Shown here: positions 16,770 through 26,751 of the stretch, in pieces
Position numbering within the stretch: the stretch's first letter is position 1
Layout: every line of letters starts with the position of its first letter
DNA from: Deltaproteobacteria bacterium
GTDB taxonomy: Bacteria > Myxococcota_A > UBA796 > SXON01
Direction: 5' to 3'
DNA: 64,000 nucleotides
Assembly (NCBI GenBank): GCA_014191855.1
Contig: BJHF01000003.1
Coordinates: 1-64,000, forward strand
Translations under genes and position numbers: made by a program
The notes under the pieces: generated by a model
The model's input: the letters and a program-made list of their open reading frames with translations, nothing else
Database searches by the model: none
What the model was told of the DNA's origin: nothing

Positions 16770-18890
16770 CTACGAGCCGACCGTGGCGACGAGCGGGGCG
16801 ATGAGCAAGCTGACGACGCTCATCACCTTGATCAGGATGGCCACGCCGGGCCCCGAAGTGTCCTTGAACGGGTCACCCACCGTGTCGCCGACGACGGCGG
16901 CCTTGTGGGTTTCCGAGCGCTTCCGATGGCCATCGCCCAGGCCGCCCTTCTCGATGTACTTCTTCGCGTTATCCCAGGCGCCACCTGCATTCGCCATGAA
17001 CAGCGACATCGAGGCGCCGACGGCGAGCGCGCCCGCCAGCGTGCCCGCCAGCGCCGCCGGACCCATCGTGAAGCCGACGAGCACGGGGCCCAGCACGGCG
17101 ACCAGGCCGGGCAGGATCATCTGGCTGAGCGCCGCTGAAGTGGCGATGTCGACGATCTTGCTGGGCTCTGGCTCGGCCGTGCCTTCGCGCAGCCCCTTGA
17201 TCTCGTCGAACTGCCGCTTGATCTCGATCACGATGGCGCCCGCTGCCTTCCCGACCGCGAGCATCGTGCTGGCCGCCACAGCGAACGGCATGACGGCACC
17301 GACGAGCAGTCCGATGAGGATCTGCGGATTGTCGAGCGCGAGGTTCATCGAATGCCCCTCACCGAACTCCACGAGGCGAGCGTGGTTCACCTCAAGGCTG
17401 TACGCCGAGAAGAGCGCAACCACGGTAAGCGTTGCCGACCCGATGGCGAAGCCCTTGCCGATCGCCGCGGTGGTGTTGCCCACCGCGTCGAGCTCGTCCG
17501 TGATCTCGCGGACGGCGGGCGGAAGCCCGGCCATCTCGGCGATTCCACCCGCGTTGTCGGAGATCGGCCCGTAGGCGTCCACCGTCATGACGATGGCGGT
17601 ACCGCTGAGCATCCCAACCGCTGCGAGCGCGATGCCGTAGAGACCCAGCTCCCCCATCGCGTTGTTCGCCACGATGGCCACGCCGACCACCAGGAGCAAG
17701 CACACGCCAACCGACTCCATGCCCACGGCCATGCCGCGGATCACGTTGGTGCCAGCTCCGGTTTTCGCCGACTCGGCCACCGCCTTCACCGGCGCGTAGC
17801 TCCCGGTGTAGTACTCCGTGATGAGGCCGATTGCAGCGCCGCCGATCGCCCCGGCCGCGAGCGCGATGGTCACCGCCATCTTGACGTGGAACATCGGCAG
17901 GATCACCGCCGTCAATCCGACCATCACCACCGGCGGCAGCACCATCGCCGCGCGCAGCACGGTGGACGGTGCGCTGTTGCGCATCGCCCGCGCCACGAAG
18001 ATGCCGGCGACGCTGACCACCAGCCCAACGCCGGAGAGGACGAGGGGCAGGCCGACCGCCACTTCCCGAGCGCGATCCCCGCCTTCGACGAGCTGCGCGA
18101 TCACGCCCGAGGGAGCCGTGAGGCCGATCGCCATCGTGGCGACCACCGCAGCGACGAGGCTCTCGTAGATGTCGGCGCCCATACCCGCGACGTCCCCGAC
18201 GTTGTCGCCGACGTTGTCGGCGATCACACCAGGGTTCCGGGGGTCGTCTTCCGGAATGTTCTCGATCACCTTGCCGGCGATGTCGGCCCCCACGTCGGCC
18301 GCCTTGGTGTAGATACCGCCGCCGATGCGCGCGAACAGCGCGATGGACGAGGCGCCCACCGCGAACGCGTGCAGGCTGGAGCCCAACGTCGCGTTGGCGG
18401 CCACCGCCGCAGCGCCGTCTCCCACGCCCATCGGGTTCACGAAATACACCGCAAAGAGGCCGATCAAGGCCAAGCCGGCGACGCAGAGGCCCATGACGGC
18501 GCCCCCGTCGAGCGCGGTGAGAAGCGCGTTCGCCTTGCTCCCCGTCGCCGCCGCCTGGGCGGTGCGGACGTTTCCGTAGGTCGCCGCCTTCATCCCGATG
18601 AATCCGGCGCCGAGCGACAGGGCCGCGCCAGCCAGGAACCACAGGCCGGCGACCCAAGTGATCATCAACCCCAGCGCGACGAACACGACCGCGGCGTACA
18701 CCGCGAGCACCTTGTACTCGCGGGAGAGGAACGCCATGGATCCCTCACGGATGTAGCCAGCGATCCGGGACATCGTGGCGTTGCCCTCGGGCAGCGCACG
18801 CACGCGGAAGTAGAAGAAGGCGGCGATGACCAGGCTCAACACGCCGGCAGCGGCGGGGAGGTAGAGCCAGGATCCGAGCGGACCGTTCAT
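16770..18890 (-). CDS. hppA: K+-dependent membrane-bound pyrophosphatase
   Basis: 706 residues, about 16 membrane helices. The enzyme hydrolyses cytoplasmic pyrophosphate and pumps H+ or Na+ outward. Signatures: the catalytic segment [34 protein letters not shown] and the second site [12 protein letters not shown]. In the diagnostic [10 protein letters not shown] segment, Ala occupies the position that is Lys in K+-independent enzymes, which predicts K+ dependence. Most K+-dependent bacterial members pump Na+, but I did not verify the ion-selective Glu. The start is ATG 18890 ([11 protein letters not shown]); the longer reading frame has no membrane or signal character before it. An ion gradient made here could feed the neighbouring channel complexes. 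Confidence 0.93.
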   Translation of the reverse strand: MNGPLGSWLYLPAAAGVLSLVIAAFFYFRVRALPEGNATMSRIAGYIREGSMAFLSREYKVLAVYAAVVFVALGLMITWVAGLWFLAGAALSLGAGFIGMKAATYGNVRTAQAAATGSKANALLTALDGGAVMGLCVAGLALIGLFAVYFVNPMGVGDGAAAVAANATLGSSLHAFAVGASSIALFARIGGGIYTKAADVGADIAGKVIENIPEDDPRNPGVIADNVGDNVGDVAGMGADIYESLVAAVVATMAIGLTAPSGVIAQLVEGGDRAREVAVGLPLVLSGVGLVVSVAGIFVARAMRNSAPSTVLRAAMVLPPVVMVGLTAVILPMFHVKMAVTIALAAGAIGGAAIGLITEYYTGSYAPVKAVAESAKTGAGTNVIRGMAVGMESVGVCLLLVVGVAIVANNAMGELGLYGIALAAVGMLSGTAIVMTVDAYGPISDNAGGIAEMAGLPPAVREITDELDAVGNTTAAIGKGFAIGSATLTVVALFSAYSLEVNHARLVEFGEGHSMNLALDNPQILIGLLVGAVMPFAVAASTMLAVGKAAGAIVIEIKRQFDEIKGLREGTAEPEPSKIVDIATSAALSQMILPGLVAVLGPVLVGFTMGPAALAGTLAGALAVGASMSLFMANAGGAWDNAKKYIEKGGLGDGHRKRSETHKAAVVGDTVGDPFKDTSGPGVAILIKVMSVVSLLIAPLVATVGS

Positions 18891-19015
18891 GGAGCGTTTT
18901 CCAGGGAGGCAATCGGGCCAGGGAGCGGCCCGGAGTTGGGGCGCCTTTCTGCCACGTTCGGCGCGCCCGTGCAAGCTGAACGGCGCGGAACCGGCCCCAA
19001 ACACGGGGCGTTCGC

Positions 19016-20350
19016 TCAGTCGACGACTTCGCCCACGAGGTCGTGCGCCGTCGCCTTGGTGATGCGAACCCGCCGCATCTGCCCAGCCTTTACGCTTTCA
19101 TCCGTCTCCGTGAGCCACACCTGGCCGTCCACGTCGGGCGCCTGCGTAGCGAGTCGCCCAACCAGTACGAGGGGGCTCTCCTTGCTCGGCCCGTCCACGA
19201 GGACGGTGGCCTCCGACCCGATGAGCGCCTTGTTCTTGCGCCGGGAGATGACCGCCTGCCGCTTCATCAGCTCCTTCTGCCGCGCCTTCTTCACCTTCTC
19301 GTCCACCTGACCTTCGAGCGTGGCCGCCGGCGTGCCATCTTCCGGGTAGTAGGTGAACACCCCCACGCGATCGAACTGCTCGGCGTCCACAAAGTCGCAC
19401 AGCTCGGCGAAGTCGGCGTCGGTTTCGCCCGGAAAACCTACGATGAACGTCGTGCGCAGCGTGACGTTGGGGATCCGGTCGCGGATGCGCGCGAGAACCT
19501 TCTCCTGGCCCTCTCGGCTCACGCCCCGCTTCATGGCCTTGAGCATCCGGCCGGAAGCGTGCTGCAGGGGGATGTCCACGTACTTCAGCACGCGCGGCTC
19601 CTCCGCAATCGCCCGCAACGCGCTCTCGGGCACGCCCAGCGGGTAGACATAATGAAGGCGAATCCAGCTCAATGTGTCGATTCGACCGAGGGCGCGCAGC
19701 AGCGTGCCGAGATCGGACCCATCGCTCAAATCGCGACCGTAGGCCGTGCTGTCCTGCGAAACGAGGTTGAGCTCCTTCACGCCCTCTTCTCCCAGGCGCC
19801 GCGCTTCGGTGACGAGTGAGGGCACCGTGCGGCTGCGGAGCTTGCCGCGAAGCTGCGGGATGATGCAGAACGCGCAGCGATGATCGCAGCCTTCGGACAA
19901 CTTCAGGTACGCGGAGTGGGGCGCCCAACTGTTGATGCGCGGCGCCATCTCGTCGTGCAGGTAGAGCGGAGTGTCGATGTAGCTGCGGGCGGCCTCGCCC
20001 TCCCGGGCCTGCAAAACCTCCGCAATCCGGTGATATTCGCCGGTGCCCAGGAAGTGATCGACCTCCGGCATCTCGAGCTCAAGGCTCTTTCCGTATCGCT
20101 GAACCATGCAGCCGGTGACAACCAGCTTCCGCGCGCGACCCGTCTTCTTCAGCGCAGCCATCTCGAGGATGGTGTCGATCGACTCTTCGGTAGCCGGGCG
20201 GATGAACGAGCACGTGTTCACCACGATGACATCCGCGTCTTCGGCTGAACTAACCAGCTCAAACGCGCCTTGTCGGAGCTGCCCGACCATGACTTCGGAG
20301 TCAACACGGTTCTTCGGACAGCCGAGCGAGATGAGGTGTACGCGCTCCAT
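19016..20350 (-). CDS. rimO: Ribosomal protein S12 (Asp) methylthiotransferase
   Basis: 444 residues, full length for RimO. The N-terminal methylthiotransferase domain has three cluster cysteines at residues 11, 47 and 81. The radical SAM core has Cys 155, 159 and 162 in GCDHRCAFC, and a TRAM domain closes the protein. RimO adds a methylthio group to an aspartate of ribosomal protein S12. ISLGCPKNRVDSEVM at the start is the RimO form rather than MiaB. The ATG follows directly on the lolA stop codon, so the two genes are translationally coupled. Confidence 0.95.
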   Translation of the reverse strand: MERVHLISLGCPKNRVDSEVMVGQLRQGAFELVSSAEDADVIVVNTCSFIRPATEESIDTILEMAALKKTGRARKLVVTGCMVQRYGKSLELEMPEVDHFLGTGEYHRIAEVLQAREGEAARSYIDTPLYLHDEMAPRINSWAPHSAYLKLSEGCDHRCAFCIIPQLRGKLRSRTVPSLVTEARRLGEEGVKELNLVSQDSTAYGRDLSDGSDLGTLLRALGRIDTLSWIRLHYVYPLGVPESALRAIAEEPRVLKYVDIPLQHASGRMLKAMKRGVSREGQEKVLARIRDRIPNVTLRTTFIVGFPGETDADFAELCDFVDAEQFDRVGVFTYYPEDGTPAATLEGQVDEKVKKARQKELMKRQAVISRRKNKALIGSEATVLVDGPSKESPLVLVGRLATQAPDVDGQVWLTETDESVKAGQMRRVRITKATAHDLVGEVVD

Positions 20351-21058
20351 CTACATCTGTACGACGGTGACGCCGGGCGGGGCCTTGAACACGAACTGAG
20401 TGTCGGGGATGTCGCCGCCCAGGACCATCCCCGTAAACGCCATCTTCACACCGACGCCGCCGGAGTAGGTGAGGTTGAGCTCCTGAAGGATGTAGCTCAT
20501 TTTTTTGAGCGTGATGTCCATCTGCACCAGAGAACCCGGCGTCTTCGGCTTCAGCGTGAGCTGGAAGATCGGCTTCGGAGGCACGGTTGCGACCGCCAGT
20601 GTGGCGTCGAAGAGCTCCGTGAGCCGACCGAGATCGTCGATCAACTGCACGGGACCGCCGCCGGTGCCGAGCTCCTTCTGCACGGTGACCTGCTTGGCCT
20701 GGGCCGCGTAGATCCACTGGGTGGTGCCATCCCCGACGACCGCGCTGGTGAGTGGGAGCCCGAGCTCCAACCTATATTTTCGAGGGCGCTCCAACAGGAT
20801 CTTCCCCCGTTGCTTCTCTTCAACCCCGGTCATGGGGTTCTTCGACGTTTGGACGAACTCGGCCCGGATGGTCTGCACACCTTTGTAGGTGGCCTGCACA
20901 ACCGGCACGAGCTCGCCGACGGTCTTCGGCTCGGCAGGGGCGCCCGCGGAAACCCACGCCGGCACGAAAAGAGCCGAGAGAAGCGTGAGAGCGGCGAGCG
21001 AGCGCGAAACGCGCAAAAGAACCTCCAAGCGGAACGGCGGCATACTCCACATCATCAT
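20351..21058 (-). CDS. lolA: LolA-like periplasmic lipoprotein carrier
   Basis: 235 residues. The LolA fold signatures are present: VQTIRAEFVQTSKNPMTGVEEKQRGKILLERPRKYRLEL and a C-terminal FKAPPGVTVVQM. LolA moves lipoproteins through the periplasm to the outer membrane, fitting the number of lipoprotein genes around it. A signal peptide ends in AWVSA-GAP. Several ATGs lie in a row (21058, 21055, 21052, 21043). I chose the first, which has GGAG 14 bases ahead, but the start could be any of them. It lies between ftsK and rimO on the same strand. Confidence 0.85.
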   Translation of the reverse strand: MMMWSMPPFRLEVLLRVSRSLAALTLLSALFVPAWVSAGAPAEPKTVGELVPVVQATYKGVQTIRAEFVQTSKNPMTGVEEKQRGKILLERPRKYRLELGLPLTSAVVGDGTTQWIYAAQAKQVTVQKELGTGGGPVQLIDDLGRLTELFDATLAVATVPPKPIFQLTLKPKTPGSLVQMDITLKKMSYILQELNLTYSGGVGVKMAFTGMVLGGDIPDTQFVFKAPPGVTVVQM

Positions 21059-21150
21059 CGGTCGCAAGGTAGCTCCGGGGCCGCGCACCGACGCCCGACC
21101 GCGGAATTGATTCGTTTCCGTGACGAAGCCTGACCAGCCCGGCGCCGCCG

Positions 21151-24100
21151 CTATTCCTGCGCGATCACCTTTCGGGGCTTGGCGCCGTCGGCCGGCCCGA
21201 CGATGCCGTTGCGCTCCAACTGCTCCATCAACAGGCACGCGCGGTTGTAGCCGAGCTTCAGGTGCCGCTGGATCATCGAGGTGCTCATCTGGCCTTTCTC
21301 CAGCGCCAACTCCACAATCTCGTCGTAGTAGCCAGACATCTCTTCGCCGAGCGGCTCAAGGTCCGAGTCGGGGTCATCCGACTCGTCGAGCCGGATCGCC
21401 GGGGCGTAGTTGGGCTTGCCCTGGGCGCGGCACATGTCTGCCACCCGCTTCACCTCATCGTCGCTCAGAAATGGGCCGTGAATTCGGGTGAGACTGCTCA
21501 CACCCGGGGGGACGAACAGCAGGTCGCCCTTTCCAAGGAGCTGATTGGCGCCGATGGAGTCGAGGATGATCTTGCTCTCCGTCGAAGTGCGCACCTGATA
21601 GGCCATCCGCGAGGGCATATTGCTGCGGATAAGCCCGGTGATGACATCCGCCGAAGGACGCTGCGTCGCGACGATCAGGTGAATCCCGCAGGCGCGAGCC
21701 TTCTGGGCGATTCGCGCGATGCTCATCTCAACATCCTTGCTCGCCACCATCATGAGATCGGCCAGCTCGTCGATCACGACCACGATGTACGGGAGCTTCT
21801 TCGGCGTCGGGATCAGCTCGCCTGCAGGCCATTCAGGGAAGAACGTCCTCGCCTTTGCCGAAGTCCAGTCCGCGGATTCGTGCTCCACCTTGGCGTTGAA
21901 GTTCTCGATGTTCCGCACCTTCCAGTCGCCGATCAAACGGTAGCGTCGATCCATCTCCTCACACGTCCACGCGAGCACCTTGCTGGCCAGCGTGGCGTTG
22001 GTCACCACCGGGTGGAGGAGGTGGGGAATCTCCTTGTAGAGCTCGAACTCGAGCATCTTGGGATCGATGAGGATCAGGCGAAGTTCCTGAGGTGTCTTCG
22101 TCATCAACAGCGAGACCAGCATCGCATTGATGCCGACGCTCTTGCCCGAGCCCGTGGTGCCGCCAACGAGCAGGTGCGGCGCCTTGGTCAGATCCGCCAC
22201 GTAAGGACGGCCTTCGGTGTCCTTTCCGAGCATGATCGGCAAGGTATGCCGTTGATCGCGGAACTCGGCAGACGAGAAGACATCGCGCGCCCAAACGGTG
22301 TGCCGCACCTCGTTCGGAACCTCCACGCCCACCACCCCTCGCCCCGGCAGCGGCGCGACGATGCGAATCGCGAGCGCCTTCATCGCCATCGCGACATCGT
22401 CCGCCAACGCGGCGATCTTGCTCAGCTTGATCCCGGGCGCGGGCTCGTACTCGAACATGGTGATGACCGGGCCAGGCCGGATCGCGGTCACGCGCCCCTC
22501 TACGCCGAAGTCCCGAAGCTTCAACGTGAGCTTGCCAGCGAGGTCGTGCAAACGCGACTCGTCGGCGGCGCCCACGATCGCGGGGTGCTCGTCCAGCAAC
22601 GAGAGCGGCGGCAATTGGAAGGGTTGGTTGGTTTCGCGCACGGCACCGCCGTCGTCGGTGCATCCGCCCGAGACGAGGTTCCCCGGCACCACCGCAGCCT
22701 GTTTTTTTCCCTTCGAAGGCCGAGGAAACGAGTCCGCAGCGGGGCCGACCGGCACGATGCTCGGCGCGGGAACGAAGACAGCGGGGTCGGCGACGGGGCG
22801 ACCGGACATGGAGGGGCGCGTGGGCGGATCGGCGTCGAGGCTCATGCCGAAGGCGTTGGACACCGGCGCCGGCGCCTGGCCACCGATCGGAGCGAGCGGC
22901 TCCACGTCGTCGATGCCGTCGAGGTCGTCATCAACGTAAACCGGCGACGCACGGTGCACTCCACCGAGGCTGCGCGGTGCGGGGACGTCGTACTCGTCGC
23001 CCTCGGGATCGGAGGCGGCCGGGGGTCCGGCTGCGTAGACGGGCGCGGGCGCGTAGGCCGGCGCCGCAGGTGGGCGGGCGGTAGCGGCGGGAGCGGCGGG
23101 AGCAGTAGCGGGCGTCCACGCCTGCGGCGCGGACGGCGCTGCTTGGGCCGGCGAAAACGCCTCTCGCGAACGCCGGGAACCGGAGACAGGGAGCGGCTCT
23201 CCGTCCAGCTCCACCTCGACCAGCGTTCGCGGGCTCACCAACGTGGCCCGATCGACCGGAGGCGCGTCGTACAAGCTGCGCGGCTTCGGCGCTGGCGCCG
23301 CCGACCAGACGCTTCCGTGAACCGACGGCAGATCGGCGACGGGCTCGACAACGTCATCTACGCTCGGGGCCGGACGCGCAGTGAGGCGCGCGGGCACCTG
23401 CGGAGCTGCGGCGGGCGGCGAAACTCGCGCTTCAACGGGAATCCCAGCCTCTGAAGCCAGCTCCTCCTCCTCCTCGTCCGCGTCGTCGTCATCGCCGCCA
23501 AAATGCGCACGCACGGCCGAACCCGCCCTCGACCCGATTGAAACCGCTCCACGGCCTGCGGCGAGCGTAGCCGCGCCCAGCATCCGCCCCACCTTCGGGG
23601 TGCCAGACTGAACGCGCTCCACCGTCGCCACCGCGAGGGGCTGCCAATTGATCCCAAACAACGCGGTGAGCGCCGCGAGGAGCCCCGTCGCAACCCCCAG
23701 GGCGCCACCCGCCCGCCCCACGTGCGAAACGAGCGCGTCGGATGTCAGCACGCCCATCAGGCCGCCAGGCGGAAACGCCCGGCCGGACGCATGCCCCAAC
23801 GCAAGATCGAGGGCCGTGGCCATCATCCAGATGGAGAACGCGCCCAGAAGCGCGTTCCAGACCGAGCTTGAGACGCGACCTGCGAGGCGCAGCACCAACC
23901 ACGCCCCGACCACGAGGACCGACCAGCTCGCCCATCCGAACGCCTGGTAGAGCAGATCAGCGGTGTACGCGCCCACGGGCCCGCATGCGTTCATCACCGC
24001 GGGCGCGGAATTCGCTACCGAGAACGAGGCATCTGAGGGCGACCATGAAGCAAGGCTGAGCGTGACAAACGCGCTTCCGGCCAGCGCCACCAAGGTGAGC

Positions 24101-24297
24101 ACTTGCCCCAACTGCACACGCCCAGGCGAGGGCTCGGCCTCGCGCTTCCGCTTACTCGACCCCTTCGATCGCGGGGCCGCCTCGCGCGTTGCTCCCGGTG
24201 AACGCGCCGGAAGGGCGGCGGAATCGGCTTCTTCGCGCCGCGGCCTTGAGCGGCGAACCAGCGGCGCCGCATCCGCCACGCTCGGCGGGTCGGACAT
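21151..24297 (-). CDS. ftsK: DNA translocase FtsK/SpoIIIE
   Basis: 1048 residues from ATG 24297; an in-frame TTG at 24333 would add 12. Four membrane helices lie between about residues 60 and 230. A long acidic, then Pro/Ala-rich linker follows. The motor part has the Walker A motif GGTTGSGKSVGINAM, Walker B LRLILIDPKMLE and VVIDELADLMM. The C-terminal gamma winged-helix domain (ELALEKGQMSTSMIQRHLKLGYNRA) reads the polar KOPS sequences. FtsK pumps DNA through the closing septum and activates XerCD/dif recombination. The N-terminal cytoplasmic tail before the first helix is unusually Arg/Ser-rich. Confidence 0.95.
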   Translation of the reverse strand: MSDPPSVADAAPLVRRSRPRREEADSAALPARSPGATREAAPRSKGSSKRKREAEPSPGRVQLGQVLTLVALAGSAFVTLSLASWSPSDASFSVANSAPAVMNACGPVGAYTADLLYQAFGWASWSVLVVGAWLVLRLAGRVSSSVWNALLGAFSIWMMATALDLALGHASGRAFPPGGLMGVLTSDALVSHVGRAGGALGVATGLLAALTALFGINWQPLAVATVERVQSGTPKVGRMLGAATLAAGRGAVSIGSRAGSAVRAHFGGDDDDADEEEEELASEAGIPVEARVSPPAAAPQVPARLTARPAPSVDDVVEPVADLPSVHGSVWSAAPAPKPRSLYDAPPVDRATLVSPRTLVEVELDGEPLPVSGSRRSREAFSPAQAAPSAPQAWTPATAPAAPAATARPPAAPAYAPAPVYAAGPPAASDPEGDEYDVPAPRSLGGVHRASPVYVDDDLDGIDDVEPLAPIGGQAPAPVSNAFGMSLDADPPTRPSMSGRPVADPAVFVPAPSIVPVGPAADSFPRPSKGKKQAAVVPGNLVSGGCTDDGGAVRETNQPFQLPPLSLLDEHPAIVGAADESRLHDLAGKLTLKLRDFGVEGRVTAIRPGPVITMFEYEPAPGIKLSKIAALADDVAMAMKALAIRIVAPLPGRGVVGVEVPNEVRHTVWARDVFSSAEFRDQRHTLPIMLGKDTEGRPYVADLTKAPHLLVGGTTGSGKSVGINAMLVSLLMTKTPQELRLILIDPKMLEFELYKEIPHLLHPVVTNATLASKVLAWTCEEMDRRYRLIGDWKVRNIENFNAKVEHESADWTSAKARTFFPEWPAGELIPTPKKLPYIVVVIDELADLMMVASKDVEMSIARIAQKARACGIHLIVATQRPSADVITGLIRSNMPSRMAYQVRTSTESKIILDSIGANQLLGKGDLLFVPPGVSSLTRIHGPFLSDDEVKRVADMCRAQGKPNYAPAIRLDESDDPDSDLEPLGEEMSGYYDEIVELALEKGQMSTSMIQRHLKLGYNRACLLMEQLERNGIVGPADGAKPRKVIAQE

Positions 24298-24354
24298 CGT
24301 GGTTTCGGGAGCTTCGGTGCGTACACGGGCCAAGCTGACACCTCGTCAGTTCCC

Positions 24355-24383
24355 ATCGTACCGCTTTCCTCTTGACGCGTCGA
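24355..24383 (-). promoter_or_regulatory. Candidate sigma-70-type promoter for ftsK
   Basis: On the minus strand TCGACG and TACGAT (each 4 of 6 consensus bases) are separated by 17 bases, in the 113-base gap between the export-protein stop and ftsK. Position and spacing fit; the match is modest. Confidence 0.3.
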
Positions 24384-24410
24384 GAGCAACCCGAAATTCG
24401 CGGGATTCCC

Positions 24411-25235
24411 TCAGATCGCAGACTCGGGGATGTACACGTGATCTCCCGGCTTCAACGCCACGTCTGAAACCTGCCCCTTCAAGATTTTCCGCAGGTTGAT
24501 GATCACCTGCTCCTCGCCGCGGATCAGCTTCACTTTCGCCGTGAGCGCCGTTCCGTTGGCCCCGCCAGCGGCCGCGACCGCGGTGGACAACGTCATGCCG
24601 TCGTGGAACACGTAGCTTCCCGGCTTCTGAACACAACCATCCACGAAGATCTGCTGCGGCGGCGGGACGACGAGCGTATCGCCGGGCAGCACCTCGACAT
24701 CCGAAGCGGACTCCCCTTTCGACACCCGCTCAAGGTCCACGGCAATGACAGTTCGGGCGCCGCCCACCACGCGCCAGAGCTCCGCGCGCGGTGTGCTGGG
24801 GTCGACAAGACCACCCGAACGCACGAGGATATCACTCACCCGCATGTGCGCGGCGGTCATCGGGTATTCCCCTGGAGTAACGACGCCGCCCGTGACCTTT
24901 AGAATCTTGGAGGTGATCTGCACGACCGCCAGGACCACCTGAGGCTCCCGCACGTACCCGTCGCGCAGCCGCGCCTCTACCTGCTCCTTCGCCGCGGCGA
25001 CGGTGAAGCCAGCCACGGCCACCCGGCCCGCCGACGGAATCTCGATGGACCCATCCACCGCCACCGGAAAGGTGCCGCTCATGTCCAGAACGCCCAGCAC
25101 ATCCAGCCGGATCGTGTCCCCCGCTCCAATTTCGTACGTGACATCCACGCTTAGCGGCTCGGACTCCGCCGCCCGCGCCGAGGCACCGGCGAACGCGCCC
25201 AGAACCACCAGAAACCGGATGAACGCACCAAACAT
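24411..25235 (-). CDS. Short outer-membrane polysaccharide export (OPX, Wza-family) protein
   Basis: 274 residues from ATG 25235, with a signal peptide (MFGAFIRFLVVLGAFAGASARA). A polysaccharide-export domain (residues ~30-115, starting VTYEIGAGDTIRLDVLG) is followed by two SLBB domains (ILKVTGGVVTPGEYPM... and QIFVDGCVQKPGSYVF...). It ends just after the second (GDHVYIPESAI), so the C-terminal amphipathic helix that makes Wza's own outer-membrane pore is missing. In myxobacteria such short OPX proteins are thought to pair with a beta-barrel porin, and a barrel gene lies 47 bases upstream. No lipobox is seen. It is the last gene of the Glt/Agl-like cluster, suggesting that the machine serves polysaccharide secretion. 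Confidence 0.85.
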   Translation of the reverse strand: MFGAFIRFLVVLGAFAGASARAAESEPLSVDVTYEIGAGDTIRLDVLGVLDMSGTFPVAVDGSIEIPSAGRVAVAGFTVAAAKEQVEARLRDGYVREPQVVLAVVQITSKILKVTGGVVTPGEYPMTAAHMRVSDILVRSGGLVDPSTPRAELWRVVGGARTVIAVDLERVSKGESASDVEVLPGDTLVVPPPQQIFVDGCVQKPGSYVFHDGMTLSTAVAAAGGANGTALTAKVKLIRGEEQVIINLRKILKGQVSDVALKPGDHVYIPESAI

Positions 25236-25282
25236 CGCGCCGCCTGCCCCCAGCTTAGCACCGCCGCCGACGGACGCCTTCC

Positions 25283-26662
25283 TCAGTAGGTGAACGTCGC
25301 ACCGAGGGTGCCCGAGAAGTCGTCGTACTGGGTGCTGTAGAAGGTCGTGTCGCAGTCCTGCGAGCCACAGGCGCGCCTCGCCCAGGAGCCGGACGCCCCG
25401 GCCGACAGCCACGGCGTGAACTTGTACGACGCGTTTACCTTCGCGAGCAGGTTCTGGTCGGCTCGCGCGACCTCGCCATGGAAGTCGTCCAACCGGTAGC
25501 TCAGCTCGCCGCCGACGCCGAAGCGGTTCTGCAGCGTGCCTTCGTAGCGCAGGAATACGTAGTTATAGGCTACGTAGTTGGTGAACACCGCATCCTGGAA
25601 GTCCTTACGATATCCGGCCGTGAGCGTGTGCCCCCGAAGCGGCGCATAGGAGACCTGCAGGTTGATGAGCACCCCATCGCCGATCGATGTGTCGGTGGCG
25701 AACGTTTCCTCGCCCACCACGTTCAGCTCGTTCGACGAGCCAGCCAACGAGGCCGCCTTGGGATCTTCGAGCACCGTCGTCTCATCGTACGTCATCATCC
25801 CGAAGCCGACCTGCGCAGAGGCGGCGAGCTTCTGGGTGAACTGGCCGGTAACCCCGGCGGTGAGCCGCCACGCATCCGCGTCAGGCTTGCCGATGTAGCT
25901 GCCGATATCCGACCCTTCGATGTCGGGGCCGAGCGCTTCGATGAGGTTGTTGTCCCACCGAAGGAAGTTGTAGGAGAAGCTCGCGACCATCGAGGTTTTC
26001 GGCAGGAACTTCCACGTACCGTTCACGATTGGCCCGTACTGGGTGCGGCCGTTGAACGCAGCGTTGTCCTCCGTGGTGAGCACCTCGGGAACATCGTAGG
26101 TGTCGATTCCCACCTGCCCCAGGACGTCGAAGGACAGCGCCGAACCAGGCCGCAGCACGACGCCGCCGGACAAGTCGTTCCCGGTGTGGATCACGTTCGC
26201 AGTCGCGTTCCCCTCGGCGGTAGGCAGCTCGGCCGGGAGAGCTTCATTCTGGAACTTGTCGACCAGCTTCGCGCCGATCTTCGACTGCGGGAAGAGCTGC
26301 AGCGCGAGGTCCGCATCGAAGTCGGAGAAGCGATCCGCGTTCTCGGGGTGAAAGTCGTCGTCCGGGTAGAAGTCGATGAACTTCTTCAGACCGTAGCCCG
26401 CGCCCAGGTTGAAGATGACCGTGCGCGCGTTGAGATCGAGCTGCACGCGGGGCTTCAACACCCAGGCCATCGCGCTGACCTCGGGCGACTGATCGCCGCC
26501 ATCCGCCAGGTACAGGTTTGAGTGAGCTTCGATGCCGGTCATCACGGACGGGGTGATGACGGCATCGCCCGCGCGGATGTGGTCCCCCGGTGCTGCATAC
26601 GCAGGCAGGGATGCCCCCACCAAGAGCATGGCAACAAAACCGGCTTCGATCCTCACGTTCAC
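25283..26662 (-). CDS. Outer-membrane beta-barrel protein, probable partner of the OPX protein
   Basis: About 459 residues. After a signal peptide ending ASLPAYA-APGD, the chain alternates in the way of amphipathic strands (VLKPRVQLDLNARTVIFNLG, SFDVLGQVGIDTYDV, MVASFSYNFLRWDN) and ends in an aromatic FTY, as outer-membrane barrels do. ITPSVMTGIEAHSNLYL near the start recalls the BBP2 family of porin-like proteins. The track uses a TTG at 26686; I prefer GTG 26662, which has GGTGAGG 6 bases ahead and yields a standard signal sequence (MNVRIEAGFVAMLLVGASLPAYA). I counted more than 16 candidate strands but not an exact number. It may form the pore for the short export protein encoded next. Confidence 0.7.
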   Translation of the reverse strand: MNVRIEAGFVAMLLVGASLPAYAAPGDHIRAGDAVITPSVMTGIEAHSNLYLADGGDQSPEVSAMAWVLKPRVQLDLNARTVIFNLGAGYGLKKFIDFYPDDDFHPENADRFSDFDADLALQLFPQSKIGAKLVDKFQNEALPAELPTAEGNATANVIHTGNDLSGGVVLRPGSALSFDVLGQVGIDTYDVPEVLTTEDNAAFNGRTQYGPIVNGTWKFLPKTSMVASFSYNFLRWDNNLIEALGPDIEGSDIGSYIGKPDADAWRLTAGVTGQFTQKLAASAQVGFGMMTYDETTVLEDPKAASLAGSSNELNVVGEETFATDTSIGDGVLINLQVSYAPLRGHTLTAGYRKDFQDAVFTNYVAYNYVFLRYEGTLQNRFGVGGELSYRLDDFHGEVARADQNLLAKVNASYKFTPWLSAGASGSWARRACGSQDCDTTFYSTQYDDFSGTLGATFTY

Positions 26663-26682
26663 AATCAGCCTCACCTTACGCG

Positions 26683-26691
26683 ACAATACCA
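26683..26691 (-). promoter_or_regulatory. Candidate extended -10 element before the beta-barrel gene
   Basis: TGGTATTGT on the minus strand has the TGn extension and 4 of 6 bases of TATAAT. It lies about 20 bases ahead of the preferred GTG start, in an 89-base gap. No convincing -35 is seen. If real, the barrel and export genes could be expressed apart from the rest of the cluster. Confidence 0.2.
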
Positions 26692-26751
26692 GCGGCTGCT
26701 AACCCGGTCGGCCCGGGCTTGTCCCCGGATTCGACACCGGAAACTCACACT

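Noticed and set aside
17352-19310. 652-residue plus-strand open frame
   Set aside because: Antisense to hppA and the end of rimO; His/Arg/Asp-rich shadow with no family match.
21262-23454. 730-residue plus-strand open frame
   Set aside because: Antisense to ftsK, whose motifs are unambiguous; the shadow has no coherent domain.
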